DNA from: Clostridiales bacterium
GTDB taxonomy: Bacteria > Bacillota > Clostridia > Caldicoprobacterales > DTU083
Assembly (NCBI GenBank): GCA_012512335.1
Contig: JAAZEK010000124.1
Coordinates: forward strand, 1 to 7,996
DNA length: 7,996 bases
Direction of reading: 5' to 3'
This document shows positions 1 through 5,294 of the stretch, piece after piece. A program made the position numbers and the translations under genes. The notes under the pieces are model-generated. The model was not told the DNA's origin and made no database searches. It saw only the letters and a program-made list of their open reading frames with translations. How positions within the stretch are numbered: position 1 is the first letter of the stretch; each line of letters opens with the position of its first letter.

Positions 1-176
1 ATTCGGTTTCTTTGTACTGCATTGCCAAACTTCTTGGTTACGGAATAACCTATCCCGATATCTACATTCCTGGTTTTTCGATAAATCAAAACAAGAAGGG
101 GGTGACCTAGGGATCGTCCTTTTTTATATGTGTATTGAAAATCTTTGTTTCTTCTAAGTCGATATTTCTTTTCCAC
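1..176 (-). CDS. rnpA: RNase P protein component (5' part, cut by window edge)
   Basis: This gene encodes the small basic protein subunit of ribonuclease P, which binds the catalytic RNA and helps it recognise precursor tRNAs when the 5' leader is removed. Fifty-eight codons are visible on the minus strand; the C-terminal half lies beyond position 1. The reading begins MEKKYRLRRNKDFQYTYKKG, typical of the family N-terminus, and continues through YSVTKKFGNAVQRNR (residues 44-58), which is the start of the conserved RNR RNA-binding motif. I chose the GTG at 176-174: a GGAGG (plus-strand 183-187) lies 6 nt upstream. The ATG four bases further upstream (180-178) is in another frame that stops after 22 codons. 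The gene follows rpmH with a 53-nt gap, the universal rpmH-rnpA order, and is probably co-transcribed with it. Identification is firm; only the 3' end is missing. Confidence 0.95.
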   Translation of the reverse strand, partial: MEKKYRLRRNKDFQYTYKKGRSLGHPLLVLIYRKTRNVDIGIGYSVTKKFGNAVQRNR

Positions 177-229
177 CCCATACCTCCAAAAAGCTAGTCG
201 ATGGTAGAAAAGGCCACTAAATAGCGGCC

Positions 230-364
230 TTATGCTGAAAGTTTCTTCCTGCCCTTTAGCCTTCTTCTCTTAAGCACCAATCTACCGTTCTTTGTGCTCA
301 TTCTTTTTCGGAAACCATGTTCCTTGCTTCTCTGCCGTTTTTTTGGCTGATACGTACGTAACAT
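230..364 (-). CDS. rpmH: 50S ribosomal protein L34
   Basis: A 44-residue, very basic protein of the large ribosomal subunit. The translation starts MLRTYQPKKRQRSKEHGFRK and ends GRKKLSA, which matches bacterial L34 along its whole length, including the near-invariant TYQPKKR start and the KEHGFRKRM and RRRxKGRKxLSA blocks. The usual second residue is Lys; here it is Leu, a common variant. The ATG (364-362) is preceded by AAAGGAGG (plus-strand 374-381) at 9 nt. It is transcribed away from oriC, divergently from dnaA, and heads the rpmH-rnpA operon. Two sigma-A-type promoters lie just upstream. Confidence 0.97.
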   Translation of the reverse strand: MLRTYQPKKRQRSKEHGFRKRMSTKNGRLVLKRRRLKGRKKLSA

Positions 365-398
365 ATTGTACAGCCTCCTTTCCATTTCAATTCAAACA

Positions 399-428
399 AT
401 TATTTATTTTACCATAATCCCTTGTCAA
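399..428 (-). promoter_or_regulatory. Proximal promoter of rpmH-rnpA (sigma-A type)
   Basis: A second perfect TTGACA on the minus strand (428-423) is followed after 18 bp by AATAAT (404-399), five of six matches to the -10 consensus. Transcription would start near 392, leaving a leader of roughly 28 nt that still contains the rpmH ribosome binding site. Together with the distal promoter it would form a tandem pair. The -10 is weaker than that of the distal promoter. Confidence 0.5.
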
Positions 429-461
429 TGAAAAGGGAATCGGCATTTTGCTACGTATAGT

Positions 462-491
462 ATTATAAGTCATACTTCTTCTTAATGTCAA
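462..491 (-). promoter_or_regulatory. Distal promoter of rpmH-rnpA (sigma-A type)
   Basis: On the minus strand a perfect TTGACA (491-486) is followed after 18 bp by a perfect TATAAT (467-462). Transcription would start near 455 and give a leader of about 90 nt before rpmH. This is the best promoter match in the window, in keeping with strong expression of a ribosomal-protein gene. It is predicted from sequence only. Confidence 0.75.
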
Positions 492-534
492 GAAAATCAA
501 GCAGGTTTATGACTAGATAAAACTGTTAAAGCAA

Positions 535-732
535 CAATCCACAGATTTTTAGTAAATTCTCCTTTACTGTTGATAACTTCTACACTATAATAATAGTAGA
601 TTCTTTTTTCAAGTTATTCACATCTGTGGATATGGTTGTGTATAACTTGTTATTTATATAAGCTCTTAATTGCTTTTTGAGACTTTACATCCTGTTGACA
701 TTGTTAATTTTAATCTATAAACTTGTGTATAA
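535..732. other. oriC: Upstream half of bipartite oriC (DnaA-box cluster)
   Basis: The 491-bp gap 365-855 between divergent rpmH and dnaA contains no gene I can support. It is AT-rich and holds a cluster of 9-mers matching the DnaA box TTATNCACA: TTATTCACA at 614-622 (plus strand, full match); TGTGTATAA at 637-645 and 724-732 (minus strand, full matches); TGTGGATAT at 625-633 and TGTTGATAA at 568-576 (minus strand, 8 of 9); and CAATCCACA at 535-543 (plus strand, 7 of 9). Three boxes are packed within 614-645. In Bacillus subtilis the equivalent rpmH-dnaA gap carries the incA/incB box clusters, needed for origin function and dnaA autoregulation; the same role is inferred here. A trio-like tract lies at 588-599. 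Confidence 0.85.
695..721 (+). promoter_or_regulatory. Candidate dnaA promoter
   Basis: A perfect TTGACA (695-700) is followed after a short 15-bp spacer by TATAAA (716-721). A full DnaA box (724-732) sits directly downstream of the -10, where bound DnaA would block transcription, which fits the known autorepression of dnaA. The short spacer makes this a modest match. A second possible -10, TATAAT at 776-781, lies closer to the gene but has no convincing -35; TTGACC at 746-751 is 24 bp away from it. Confidence 0.35.
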
Positions 733-855
733 GTATTCCATAAGGTTGACCTTTTTATCCCAGCCTTATGACTTTTATAATGCTGTGCAAGGCCAGTTAC
801 ATGTACAGCAATTTTATTCTATTATTCTTGTTTTTTTCTTTGTAGGAGGTTTGTA

Positions 856-2187
856 ATGAACAGTTATTTAATGGATCTTTGGGAGAAAACTCTTCAATTG
901 GTGCGAAATGAAATCACCGATGTCAGTTTCGACACCTGGATTAAGGCTATTGAACCGGTGTCTATTAAAGGAGACCAGCTTTATCTCTGTGTTCCTAACG
1001 ATTTTACAAAAAGTATTTTGGAGGGGCGGTACACTAGCCTTATTTCCAGCGCAGTAAAGCAAATTTCTTCAAAGTCTTACTACGTATCATTTGTCCTTAC
1101 CAGTGAAGCTGACAAATATATGGATAAACCAGAGAAAACCGAGGGGGAGGAAGATAAAGTATATGGGCATCTAAATCCGAAATACACCTTCGACACCTTT
1201 GTCATTGGAAATAGCAACCGCTTTGCTCATGCCGCCTCCCTAGCTGTATCAGAGTCTCCAGCTATGGCATATAACCCTCTTTTTATATACGGAGGAGTGG
1301 GACTAGGAAAAACCCACTTAATGCATGCCATTGGCCATGCTATACTGTCCCGTAACAAAAAATCAAAGGTCCTCTATGTTACCTCTGAGAAGTTTACCAA
1401 TGAACTTATTAGCTCCATTCAGACCAACAAGAATGTGGAATTTCGTAACCGCTATCGAAATGTAGATGTTCTTCTCATTGACGATATACAGTTTATTGCC
1501 GGCAAAGAAAGTACTCAAGAAGAGTTTTTCCACACCTTTAATACCCTTCACGAAGCCAATAAACAAATAGTAATTTCCAGTGATCGTCCTCCCAAGGAAA
1601 TTCCAACCTTAGAGGACAGGCTACGTTCGCGATTTGAATGGGGCTTAATTGCTGATATTCAGCCTCCAGATTTGGAAACCCGTATTGCTATTTTAAAGAA
1701 GAAGGCTGATTTAGAAAACCTAGAAGTAGATGATGAGGTTCTAGCCTTTATTGCTAAGCGCATTGAATCCAATATACGTGAGCTTGAGGGCTCCTTAACC
1801 CGTATTATCGCCTATTCCTCTTTAACTGGCAGCAACTTAGACGTAGCTACAGCTGACGAAGCATTAAAGGACATTATCTCTAATCACAGACCTCGTAAAA
1901 TAACACCTGAGTTAATACAAAAGGTGGTAGCTGAACACTTTCAAATGAAGATTGAGGATATGAAGTCTAAGAAACGTAACCGTCCCATAGCATATCCCAG
2001 ACAAATTGCAATGTATCTTTGTCGCGAGCTTACTGATCTATCTCTGCCTAAAATAGGAGAAGTCTTTGGTGGTCGTGATCACACTACTGTAATTCATGCC
2101 TGTGATAAAATTTCCACTTCGATGGAGTCTGATTTACAGGTAAAACGGGCAATAAATGAACTTACTAAGAGAATCAACGAACAATAA
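856..2187 (+). CDS. dnaA: Chromosomal replication initiator protein DnaA
   Basis: DnaA is the AAA+ ATPase that binds DnaA boxes at oriC, melts the origin and recruits the helicase. At 443 residues it has the normal length for Firmicutes. Domain I (about 1-85, beginning MNSYLMDLWEKTLQLVRNEI) is the oligomerisation/helicase-contact domain, followed by a short variable linker (about 86-107). Domain III holds Walker A GGVGLGKTH (146-154, Lys152), Walker B LLIDD (206-210), the sensor I region SSDRPP (241-246), the box VII arginines in RLRSRFEWGL (255-264) and the sensor II arginine in SNIREL (305-310). Domain IV ends with the box-recognition signature GGRDHTTV (405-412). The ATG has AGGAGG (844-849) 6 nt upstream. 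DnaA boxes lie on both sides of the gene, so it sits inside its own bipartite origin and is probably autoregulated. No defects seen. Confidence 0.99.
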   Translation: MNSYLMDLWEKTLQLVRNEITDVSFDTWIKAIEPVSIKGDQLYLCVPNDFTKSILEGRYTSLISSAVKQISSKSYYVSFVLTSEADKYMDKPEKTEGEEDKVYGHLNPKYTFDTFVIGNSNRFAHAASLAVSESPAMAYNPLFIYGGVGLGKTHLMHAIGHAILSRNKKSKVLYVTSEKFTNELISSIQTNKNVEFRNRYRNVDVLLIDDIQFIAGKESTQEEFFHTFNTLHEANKQIVISSDRPPKEIPTLEDRLRSRFEWGLIADIQPPDLETRIAILKKKADLENLEVDDEVLAFIAKRIESNIRELEGSLTRIIAYSSLTGSNLDVATADEALKDIISNHRPRKITPELIQKVVAEHFQMKIEDMKSKKRNRPIAYPRQIAMYLCRELTDLSLPKIGEVFGGRDHTTVIHACDKISTSMESDLQVKRAINELTKRINEQ

Positions 2188-2268
2188 ACAAGTATTGTGG
2201 ATAGTTTATCTATAAGAAATACAAAGCATCCACAATGTATCCACATGGGGAATGGGAGTGATACTTCT

Positions 2269-2275
2269 TTCGACA
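2269..2275 (-). promoter_or_regulatory. Possible Spo0A box within oriC
   Basis: TTCGACA on the plus strand is TGTCGAA on the minus strand, the exact core of the 0A box bound by the sporulation regulator Spo0A. It lies between the DnaA boxes and the trio array, where binding could interfere with origin melting, as reported for Spo0A at the B. subtilis origin. A heptamer is expected about once per window by chance, and the same heptamer also occurs twice inside dnaA (928-934, 1189-1195), so this remains a suggestion. Confidence 0.35.
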
Positions 2276-2299
2276 CCAAAATACACATTTCCACAGCCC

Positions 2300-2317
2300 C
2301 TACTACTATTACTACTA
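2300..2317 (+). repeat. DnaA-trio array of the origin unwinding element
   Basis: Six consecutive triplets read CTA CTA CTA TTA CTA CTA, i.e. 3'-GAT-5' repeats on the other strand. DnaA-trios guide the DnaA filament from duplex boxes onto single-stranded DNA and normally follow a box-proximal GC-rich step, as they do here (box 2287-2295, gap of 4 nt). Five of the six match the best trio exactly and the fourth differs by one base. The array ends in AT-rich sequence beginning AATTATTAG. Confidence 0.85.
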
Positions 2318-2354
2318 AATTATTAGTATATGCAATAATAACAGGAGGTATACC

Positions 2355-3458
2355 ATGAAATTCACTTGTTCCCAAAATAGTTTTTTGGAGGTCATCCTTA
2401 CCGTACAAAAAGCAGTATCCGCCAGAACCAACATGCCCATCCTAGAAGGCATCCTTATATAAACTGAAAAAGATGTTATACGACTAATGGGCAGCAATCC
2501 TGATTTGTCTATTGAAAGTCATATGGAGGCTAACATAATTCAAGAAGGGAGTGTCGTTGTACCTTCACGTTTACTCTCTGAAGTAATACGTCGCTTACCA
2601 AATGCAGAAATGGAGGTATCTGTACAGGCTAATAATAGTGTGAAGTTTTCCTGTTTGAATTCTATAGTTACCCTTCAGGGATTTGCATCAGATGAATTTC
2701 CTACTTTACCTGATATCAATGAAAACCAACCCATTGAAATCAGCAAGATGCTTCTAAGTAAAATGATACGAGAGACCATCTTTGCTGTCGCTGTTGATGA
2801 GGCTCGTCCTATTTTAACTGGTGCACTTATGGAAGTAGAAGATAGTCAGGTTACTATGGTATGTCTTGATGGTTACCGACTAGGTTTAAGAAAAGGTAAG
2901 CTAGATACGAGTCATGAAAGTAGAAAAGTTATCATTCCTGGTAAGTCTCTTCAAGATGTTGGAAAGATCATGGATGAAGATGATCAAAAGATTAGTATTA
3001 CCGTATCTGATCGTCATGTTTTATTTGATATGGGTTATACCCGAATAGTTTCTCGAGTTTTGGAAGGAGAATATATAAACTACAAGCAGATTATCCCAGA
3101 GGATTATAAAACAAGGGTTAAGGTTGATACGAAAATTTTGGCAGATAGTATTGACAGAGCTTCACTTATAGCCAGAGAAGGTAAGAATAATCTAATTAAA
3201 CTATCACTGCAAGATCAGAAAATGATAATTACCTCTAATTCTGAATCGGGTCAGGTTTATGAAGAAATACCGATAATTCAGGAAGGTAAGGATTTGGAGA
3301 TCGCTTTTAATGCACGCTATTTTATGGATATGCTTAAGGTTTTAGAAGATCAAGAAATATGTCTAGATTTTACCACTAGTGTAAGTCCTTGTGTAATTAG
3401 ACCTATAACAGGAAATGATTATACCTATCTACTTCTTCCTGTAAGGATTTTTGTATAG
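2355..3458 (+). pseudogene. dnaN: DNA polymerase III beta sliding clamp, interrupted by in-frame TAA at codon 36
   Basis: DnaN forms the ring-shaped clamp that tethers DNA polymerase III and other replication and repair proteins to DNA. The frame from the ATG at 2355 (AGGAGG 6 nt upstream at 2343-2348) reads MKFTCSQNSFLEVILTVQKA and on to ILEGILI, the standard N-terminus, then meets TAA at 2460-2462. The same frame continues without a shift as TEKDVIRLMGSNPDLSIE and runs to the TAG at 3456-3458. Conserved blocks include ARPILTGALMEVED, LDGYRLGLRKGKL, VSRVLEGEYINYKQIIP, AREGKNNLIKL, FTTSVSPCVIRPI and the C-terminal YLLLPVR. Total length is 367 codon positions, normal for the family. Relatives usually have Glu at the stop position, so a single GAA-to-TAA change explains it. 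The longest stop-free part starts at ATG 2487 (323 codons) with no ribosome binding site I can see, and would lack the first 44 residues of clamp domain I. No other damage is visible, which suggests a very recent change or an error in the read. Confidence 0.9.
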
Positions 3459-3510
3459 TGAATAAATAACTTGGAACTTATATTTATGATTCTACTGCAA
3501 ATAGTCGTTG

Positions 3511-3544
3511 GATTGTCGTTCTGAGGAGCTTGCGACGAAGAATC
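3511..3544. repeat. Hairpin-forming extragenic repeat-like element
   Basis: In the 130-bp gap between dnaN and yaaA, a 34-base sequence begins GATTGTCGTTCTGAGGAG and ends GCGACGAAGAATC. Its arms pair imperfectly (GATT with AATC, then TCGT with ACGA after a small internal loop). From memory it resembles a dispersed extragenic sequence (GTCATTCTGAG...GCGAAGAATC type) found in many copies in clostridial and other genomes. An outer six-base inverted pair, TTCTAC (3490-3495) and GTAGAA (3551-3556), encloses it. There is no T-run after it, so it is not a standard terminator. Confidence 0.55.
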
Positions 3545-3590
3545 TTGAAAGTAGAAGATGAAACATTTATGTAATAAGGTGGAAATGACA

Positions 3591-3800
3591 ATGGAAAAGA
3601 TTAAAATAAATACAGAATTTATAAAGCTAAATCAGCTCCTTAAATGGATGAATGTAGTAGAGTCTGGTGGTGTAGCCAATCACTTTATTACAGAAGGTTT
3701 AGTGAAGGTAAATGGAGAAAAAGAGTTAAGAAAAGGAAGGAAGATTCATGCCGGGGATATGGTGGAAGTAGAGCAGGTGGGAAGCTTTCTTATAGAATAG
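3591..3800 (+). CDS. yaaA: Small S4-domain RNA-binding protein YaaA
   Basis: A 69-residue protein built almost entirely of an S4 RNA-binding fold. It reads MEKIKINTEFIKLNQLLKWM, then VVESGGVANHFITEG, VKVNGEKELRKGRKI and GDMVEVEQVGSF, matching B. subtilis YaaA (also called RlbA, linked to ribosome maturation) along its length. The L-x-Q-x-L-K helix and the G-x-V-x-V-N-G strand-turn are the expected S4 elements. I start at the ATG at 3591 because AAGGTGG (3576-3582) lies 8 nt upstream and the protein then begins like its homologues. An upstream in-frame ATG at 3558 would add 11 residues unlike the family, and one at 3585 is only 2 nt from the ribosome binding site. The position between dnaN and recF is the standard one. 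Confidence 0.92.
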   Translation: MEKIKINTEFIKLNQLLKWMNVVESGGVANHFITEGLVKVNGEKELRKGRKIHAGDMVEVEQVGSFLIE

Positions 3801-3815
3801 GAGAGGGTGCTTGCT

Positions 3816-4934
3816 TTGCAGCTTACTGAATTATTTCTCAGCAATTATAGAAATTATGATCAACTTGCGCTTTCCTTTAGTGCTGACTTAATATGTTTTA
3901 TAGGTTCCAATGCCCAAGGTAAAACAAATATTCTGGAGTCAATATTCTTATCCTGCACAGGTCGTTCTCATCGGACTCCTAGGGATAGAGAGCTTATTCA
4001 GTGGGGAAAAGAGGAAGCTCTTATTCGAACAAAGGTTAATAAACAGATAGGGGCCAGTGAAATAGCCATTGGCCTTTCTATTTCTGACAAAAAAAACATC
4101 CTTATAAATCAAAGCCCTGCTGTTAGAATGGGAGAATTGATGGGGCACTTAAATTCTGTGATGTTTTCTCCTGAGGATTTAAAGCTTGTTCGAGAAGGAC
4201 CTCAAGAGCGTAGACGTTTTATGGATATGGAATTATCCCAGGTGAAGCCTAAATATTTTTACTATTTACAGCAGTATAATAGAGTTTTAAACCAAAGAAA
4301 TCGTCTTCTAAAAGATATTTCATATAAACCGTCTCTTATGAATACCTTGCCTGTTTGGGATAAACAGCTAGCAGAAGCTGGCAGCTATATAATAATGCAA
4401 AGACGATTGTTTTGTGATGCCCTACAAACTATTGCAGAAGAAATACATAGTCATATTACCCACGGCTCAGAAAAATTATCAGTTGTATATAAATCATCCA
4501 TACCCTTAAAAAAAGAGTCAAGCCAGGATGAAATACAGGCGGATTTTCTAAGTGAGTTAGAGGGTAAGCATGTTGATGATACTGAAAGAGGAAATACTAG
4601 CCGTGGTTGTCATAGAGATGATATTGTTTTTCAGATAAATGGAGTAGATGTAAGAACTTTTGGTTCCCAGGGGCAAAAAAGGACTACAGTTCTATCATTG
4701 AAATTGTCTGAATTGGAATTCATGGCACAGGAAACAGGCGAATATCCATTACTATTATTAGATGACGCAATGTCAGAGCTGGATCCCTCAAGGCAAAAGA
4801 TGATAATGAAATATATAGATAAGGTGCAAACCTTTATAACATTAACAGATCTGGACCAATTTCCTGCTCTAAAAGGTAAAAGTCGACAGGTTTATCAAAT
4901 TAATTCTGGAAAGGCGCTTCTGATTGAAAGCTAA
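3816..4934 (+). CDS. recF: DNA replication and repair protein RecF
   Basis: RecF is an SMC/Rad50-like ATPase that, with RecO and RecR, helps load RecA at gapped single-stranded DNA. With the TTG start the protein has 372 residues. Walker A GSNAQGKTN is at 30-38 (Lys36), the ABC signature GSQGQKRTT at about 283-291 and Walker B LLLLDD at 312-317, followed by AMSELD. The TTG at 3816 is preferred: GAGGG (3803-3807) lies 8 nt upstream, and MQLTELFLSNYRNYD then aligns without offset to B. subtilis RecF. The alternative GTG at 3807 adds three residues but is only 3 nt from AGGAG. The gene begins 15 nt after yaaA and is probably in the same transcript. One oddity: the usual GPHRDD motif reads GCHRDD (264-269), although the His-Arg-Asp-Asp residues are kept. 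Confidence 0.95.
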   Translation: MQLTELFLSNYRNYDQLALSFSADLICFIGSNAQGKTNILESIFLSCTGRSHRTPRDRELIQWGKEEALIRTKVNKQIGASEIAIGLSISDKKNILINQSPAVRMGELMGHLNSVMFSPEDLKLVREGPQERRRFMDMELSQVKPKYFYYLQQYNRVLNQRNRLLKDISYKPSLMNTLPVWDKQLAEAGSYIIMQRRLFCDALQTIAEEIHSHITHGSEKLSVVYKSSIPLKKESSQDEIQADFLSELEGKHVDDTERGNTSRGCHRDDIVFQINGVDVRTFGSQGQKRTTVLSLKLSELEFMAQETGEYPLLLLDDAMSELDPSRQKMIMKYIDKVQTFITLTDLDQFPALKGKSRQVYQINSGKALLIES

Positions 4935-4997
4935 TCCTTTTAACAAAGCTAAAAATAGGATATAATATAAATTATAATGTTAGGAAGGATGGGCGGT

Positions 4998-5294
4998 ATG
5001 ATATTGCATCTAGGAGGAAATGAAGTTGTTCCAATGAAAGATATCATTGCGATTATGGATCTAAAGAAAACGGAACAGGCTCCTGTTAATATAGAATTTT
5101 TAAATATAGCTAAAGAAGAAGGCTTTGTTAGAAGAATATCTGATGAGCCGATTAAATCTTATATATTGGTTGAAGTTGATAAGAAAACAATATTGTACCT
5201 GTCTCCGATATCCTCTACTACGCTATTAAAACGAAGCAGATCAGTAACGGACTTTTCAGTAGACAAGCAATTAAACAAGGGGGATATCAAGTGA
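4998..5294 (+). CDS. remB: RemB/YaaB-type protein of the DUF370 (RemA-like) family
   Basis: A 98-residue protein beginning MILHLGGNEVVPMKDIIAIM, with a later SYILVEVDKKTILYLSPISS block; both match B. subtilis RemB (YaaB), which lies at the same place before gyrB. RemA-family proteins are small DNA-binding regulators of matrix genes in B. subtilis; the role of the oriC-linked RemB is less clear. The start is ATG 4998, with AGGAAGG (4982-4988) 9 nt upstream. In-frame ATGs at 4977 and 4989 would add 7 or 3 residues not seen in relatives. The protein is about 17 residues longer than B. subtilis RemB; much of the excess is a charged C-terminal tail (KRSRSVTDFSVDKQLNKGDIK). Its stop codon overlaps the gyrB start. 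TATAAT-like sequences at 4961-4966 and 4973-4978 have no matching -35. Confidence 0.85.
   Translation: MILHLGGNEVVPMKDIIAIMDLKKTEQAPVNIEFLNIAKEEGFVRRISDEPIKSYILVEVDKKTILYLSPISSTTLLKRSRSVTDFSVDKQLNKGDIK

Larger units (their letters stand above)
2196..2340 (+). other. oriC: Downstream half of oriC with the probable unwinding site
   Basis: The dnaA-dnaN gap carries a second DnaA-box cluster: TGTGGATAG at 2196-2204 (minus strand, 8 of 9), GCATCCACA at 2226-2234 (7 of 9), GTATCCACA at 2237-2245 (8 of 9), AAATACACA at 2279-2287 (7 of 9) and ATTTCCACA at 2287-2295 (7 of 9). The last two abut each other and point at a short GCCCC step (2296-2300), a CTA-repeat array and an AT-rich stretch (2318-2340). 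This order, boxes then GC step then trios then AT-rich DNA, is that of the basal unwinding system described at the same place in B. subtilis. Melting here is inferred. The dnaN ribosome binding site AGGAGG (2343-2348) follows at once, so origin and dnaN leader overlap. Confidence 0.85.

Noticed and set aside
365..855. A hidden small gene in the rpmH-dnaA gap
   Set aside because: No frame with a ribosome binding site and recognisable protein was found; the gap is AT-rich and filled by promoters and DnaA boxes.
928..1195. Spo0A-box cores inside dnaA (928-934 and 1189-1195)
   Set aside because: Both encode conserved Phe-Asp-Thr residues (SFDTW, TFDTF) and are explained by coding constraint.
2460..2462. 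TAA as a reassigned sense codon
   Set aside because: dnaA, recF, gyrB and rpmH all end in TAA exactly where their families end, and the other internal frames contain no TAA, so the code appears standard.
3511..3556. Rho-independent terminator after dnaN
   Set aside because: The hairpin is imperfect and is not followed by a run of T; the next bases are TTGAAAGTAG.
3644..3829. 61-codon plus-strand open frame overlapping yaaA
   Set aside because: It is in another frame of yaaA, which is the conserved S4-domain gene there; the alternative translation has no recognisable features.
4961..4978. Promoter between recF and remB
   Set aside because: Two TATAAT sequences are present, but no -35-like hexamer lies 16-18 bp upstream of either; AT-rich sequence alone explains them.
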